Positions 61,972 through 64,000 of a stretch of DNA of 64,000 nt are shown here, one piece after another; the first letter of the stretch is position 1; each line of letters starts with the position of its first letter. The stretch is from Rhodoferax potami (GTDB lineage Bacteria > Pseudomonadota > Gammaproteobacteria > Burkholderiales > Burkholderiaceae_C). The notes under the pieces were generated by a model that did no database searches, was not told where the DNA came from, and saw only the letters and a list, made by a program, of their open reading frames with translations. The position numbers and the translations under genes were made by a program. Where the stretch lies: the NCBI RefSeq assembly GCF_032193805.1, contig NZ_JAVBIK010000001.1, forward strand, positions 2,129,001 through 2,193,000, written 5' to 3'.

Positions 61972-62943
61972 TCAGGTTGCCGGCTGGGTTGCGCCGTCGA
62001 GCTGCAGGGCACGGATCTGCCCGGTCCCCGCTTTTTTGGCGTGTTGGAGTTGCTCGCTGGCGGCCTGCAAAAACGCTTCCCAAGTCACAGGCGCGGCCTG
62101 CAAGCGGGTCACCAGTCCCAGGCTGATCGTGACCTGTCGCCCTGCGGACTGATCCGGCTTGAGCCCCACGAGCTCGCGCACACGTTGCTCCATATGGTTC
62201 GCAAGCTTGCGCGCGTGTGCTGGCGAGGTGTCTGGCAAGAGGCAGGCGAATTCTTCTCCCGCAAAACGGGCTACTACGTCGGCCGGGCGGCGCAATACCT
62301 CTTTGAGCGCTAACGCAATCGTGCGCAAACAGTCATCGCCGGCTTGATGCCCGTAGCGGGTGTTGTAGGCCTCGAAGTGGTCCACGTCCACCAGAATCAA
62401 GGAGAGTGATCGGCCGCTGCGGGTCGAGCGCGCCCACTCCGAGGCGAGCTGTTGATCAAAATAGCGGCGATTGAACACCCCTGACAAGCCGTCGAGCAGT
62501 ACCAGTTTCTTCAGCATGTCTGCCTGGAACTTGAGTGTGAGCTGGGTGTGCACCCGGGCCTTGACCACTGCCGGGTTGATCGGCTTGGCAATAAAGTCCA
62601 CTGCGCCCAAGCTCAGGCCGTGGGTTTCCTGGCCGGGGTCTGAGCGGGCGGTCACAAAAATGATGGGGAGCGCAGCCGTCTGCGGGTCGGCTTTCAGGGC
62701 TTTACACACGGTGAAGCCATCCATGCCCGGCATCAACACATCCAGCAGCACCAGGTCGGGCGGGTCGCTGCGGCACAGCGCCAAGGCCTGCTCACCGCTG
62801 GTCGCCATATAGACCTGGTAATCCGCAGAAAGTGTGTGCATCAGCAACTGCAGGTGTACGGGCTGGTCATCGACCACCAGAAGCTTGGGCTTGCCGTGGG
62901 TGCTGTCCAGCAAGGCGGCAGTGTGTGAGGCAGCGGCATTCAT
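61972..62943 (-). CDS. Response regulator with GGDEF domain (AGEEF variant)
   Basis: Cytoplasmic REC-GGDEF protein of 323 residues, a putative diguanylate cyclase. The receiver domain has the DDQ acidic pair, phospho-Asp68 (DLVLLDVLMPGMDG) and Lys120. The GGDEF domain starts DGLSGVFNRRYFDQQL near 150. The active-site motif reads AGEEF (228-232), and an inhibitory site RPAD (219-222) lies five residues before it. The first Gly to Ala change may lower activity, though some AGDEF proteins are active. It is divergent from pyk, with 164 bases between the start codons. Confidence 0.92.
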   Translation of the reverse strand: MNAAASHTAALLDSTHGKPKLLVVDDQPVHLQLLMHTLSADYQVYMATSGEQALALCRSDPPDLVLLDVLMPGMDGFTVCKALKADPQTAALPIIFVTARSDPGQETHGLSLGAVDFIAKPINPAVVKARVHTQLTLKFQADMLKKLVLLDGLSGVFNRRYFDQQLASEWARSTRSGRSLSLILVDVDHFEAYNTRYGHQAGDDCLRTIALALKEVLRRPADVVARFAGEEFACLLPDTSPAHARKLANHMEQRVRELVGLKPDQSAGRQVTISLGLVTRLQAAPVTWEAFLQAASEQLQHAKKAGTGQIRALQLDGATQPAT

Positions 62944-63042
62944 GGTGCGGGCGATGAACTAATAAGCGGAAAAGCTGGTAATTCCACCATGACCCGTAAC
63001 TCGCCAGCCCCCGTAGATACCCGCCACTGCGCGATCTTGTCC

Positions 63043-63069
63043 CTTGCATGTAACCAAGGTACATACAAG
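63043..63069. promoter_or_regulatory. Inverted repeat upstream of pyk
   Basis: CTTGCATGTA (63043-63052) and TACATACAAG (63060-63069) match as an inverted repeat at 9 of 10 positions with a 7-base spacer. It lies 39 bases before the pyk start and would fit a dimeric regulator. Confidence 0.4.
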
Positions 63070-63107
63070 CGTGTAAAAATAGGTAACTACCTCTAGGAGA
63101 CAGACAT

Positions 63108-64000
63108 ATGCCGCGCCGCGCCACCAAAATTGTTGCCACCCTCGGACCCGCCTCCAGCGATGCCGCCATTCTGGAGCAGATGATCCGGGCCGGTGTGAAC
63201 GTGGTCCGGCTGAATTTCAGCCACGGCAAGGCGCAAGACCATATCGATCGCGCCCGTCTGGTGCGCGAAGCGGCGCAGCGTGCAGGGCGTGAAGTGGCCA
63301 TCATGGCCGACCTGCAAGGCCCCAAAATTCGCGTCGGCAAATTTGCCGAAGGCAAGGTGTTTCTGGAGCAAGGCCAGAAATTTGTGCTGGATGCAGGCCG
63401 CACCGAGCTGGGCGATATCGACGCCGTGGGCCTCGATTACAAATCACTGCCCAGCGAAGTCAAAGCCGGCGACGTGCTCTTGCTCAATGACGGTTTGATC
63501 GTGATCGTGGTGGACTCTGTGGTCGGCGACAAGGTGCACACTACCGTCAAGCTGGGCGGCGAGCTGTCCAATAACAAGGGCATCAACAAACAAGGCGGCG
63601 GCTTGACTGCGCCTGCCTTGACCGGTAAAGACATGGAAGACATCCGCACTGCGATGAGCTTCCAGGCGGACTACGTGGCCGTGAGTTTCCCGAAAAACGC
63701 CACCGACATGGAAATGGCACGCCAGCTCTGCAACGTGGCCGCCGCTGAGTACAACCACAAGCCCGGTTTGATCGCCAAGATCGAGCGCGCTGAAGCCATT
63801 CCCAAGCTCGAAGAAATTCTGCTCGCATCGGACGGCATCATGGTGGCCCGTGGTGACTTGGCCGTGGAGGTGGGTAACGCTGCAGTCCCCGCACTGCAAA
63901 AGCGCATGATCAAGATGGCCCGCGAGCACGACAAAGTGGTGATCACTGCCACCCAGATGATGGAATCCATGATCACCAACCCCGTGCCTACCCGCGCGGA
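63108..64000 (+). CDS. pyk: Pyruvate kinase (3' end cut by window edge)
   Basis: Glycolytic enzyme converting phosphoenolpyruvate and ADP to pyruvate and ATP. The first 297 residues are present. [20 protein letters not shown] and [20 protein letters not shown] form the N-terminal substrate site. [14 protein letters not shown], the B domain ([16 protein letters not shown]), [19 protein letters not shown] with the catalytic Lys, and [14 protein letters not shown] with the metal-binding Glu/Asp region follow. The window stops in [17 protein letters not shown]. The ATG at 63108 follows AGGAGA (63095-63100). Confidence 0.97.
   Translation, partial: MPRRATKIVATLGPASSDAAILEQMIRAGVNVVRLNFSHGKAQDHIDRARLVREAAQRAGREVAIMADLQGPKIRVGKFAEGKVFLEQGQKFVLDAGRTELGDIDAVGLDYKSLPSEVKAGDVLLLNDGLIVIVVDSVVGDKVHTTVKLGGELSNNKGINKQGGGLTAPALTGKDMEDIRTAMSFQADYVAVSFPKNATDMEMARQLCNVAAAEYNHKPGLIAKIERAEAIPKLEEILLASDGIMVARGDLAVEVGNAAVPALQKRMIKMAREHDKVVITATQMMESMITNPVPTRA

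Overview
The window looks like a chromosomal segment of a Betaproteobacterium of the Comamonadaceae, probably Rhodoferax-like. This is inferred from the order of core genes, a type 2 argC, the fused indolepyruvate oxidoreductase next to an Lrp/AsnC regulator, and short dispersed palindromes that I recognise from genomes of this family. I found no rRNA, tRNA, insertion sequence, prophage or CRISPR array. The window cuts a response regulator on the left and pyruvate kinase on the right.

Layout. 1-6.1 kb: response regulator, MarR regulator, the SOS-controlled recA with recX, argC, and sucCD. 6.2-18.97 kb, all plus strand and visibly less GC-rich than the flanks: a CHASE2 Ser/Thr kinase, a PP2C phosphatase, a double-FHA protein, a CHASE2 adenylate cyclase, a GAF-fused GspE/PilB-type ATPase, a type IV pilin behind a sigma-54 promoter, a PglL-like O-oligosaccharyltransferase and an M48 metalloprotease. 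18.9-24 kb: a small membrane protein, a TerC-family metal transporter behind a yybP-ykoY-type (Mn2+) riboswitch, a DUF3717/DUF1289 protein, yaeQ, purB, a GST and a zinc-ribbon miniprotein. 24-31.1 kb, minus strand: a tightly coupled eight-gene cyclopropane-fatty-acid/membrane-stress operon whose SDR gene carries a frameshift. A di-iron ferritin-like gene is divergent from it. 32-45 kb: degenerate HD-GYP protein, rfaE2, glnE, yhdP, nitrilase, a 43-codon membrane ORF whose start overlaps that of mltA, cheV, an exported protein and an AsnC regulator. 45-55 kb: indolepyruvate oxidoreductase, yajC-secD-secF, a DUF1631 protein and smg. 55-64 kb: dprA, a LysM protein, def-fmt, azlCD, pgk, a REC-GGDEF protein and pyk.

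The most interesting block is 6.2-17.4 kb. It holds a protein kinase, its likely phosphatase and a phosphothreonine-binding FHA protein, then a cyclase with the same CHASE2 sensor fold as the kinase, an assembly-type ATPase with a GAF domain, and finally the pilin and a likely pilin glycosylase. This suggests a phospho-signalling and cAMP module wired to type IV pili. That reading is inference from order, strand and domains.

A second theme is a family of 17-nt AT-rich palindromes with an attached second hairpin. They sit directly behind stop codons (recA, DUF1289 gene, nitrilase, pgk) and in two cases lie inside reading frames.
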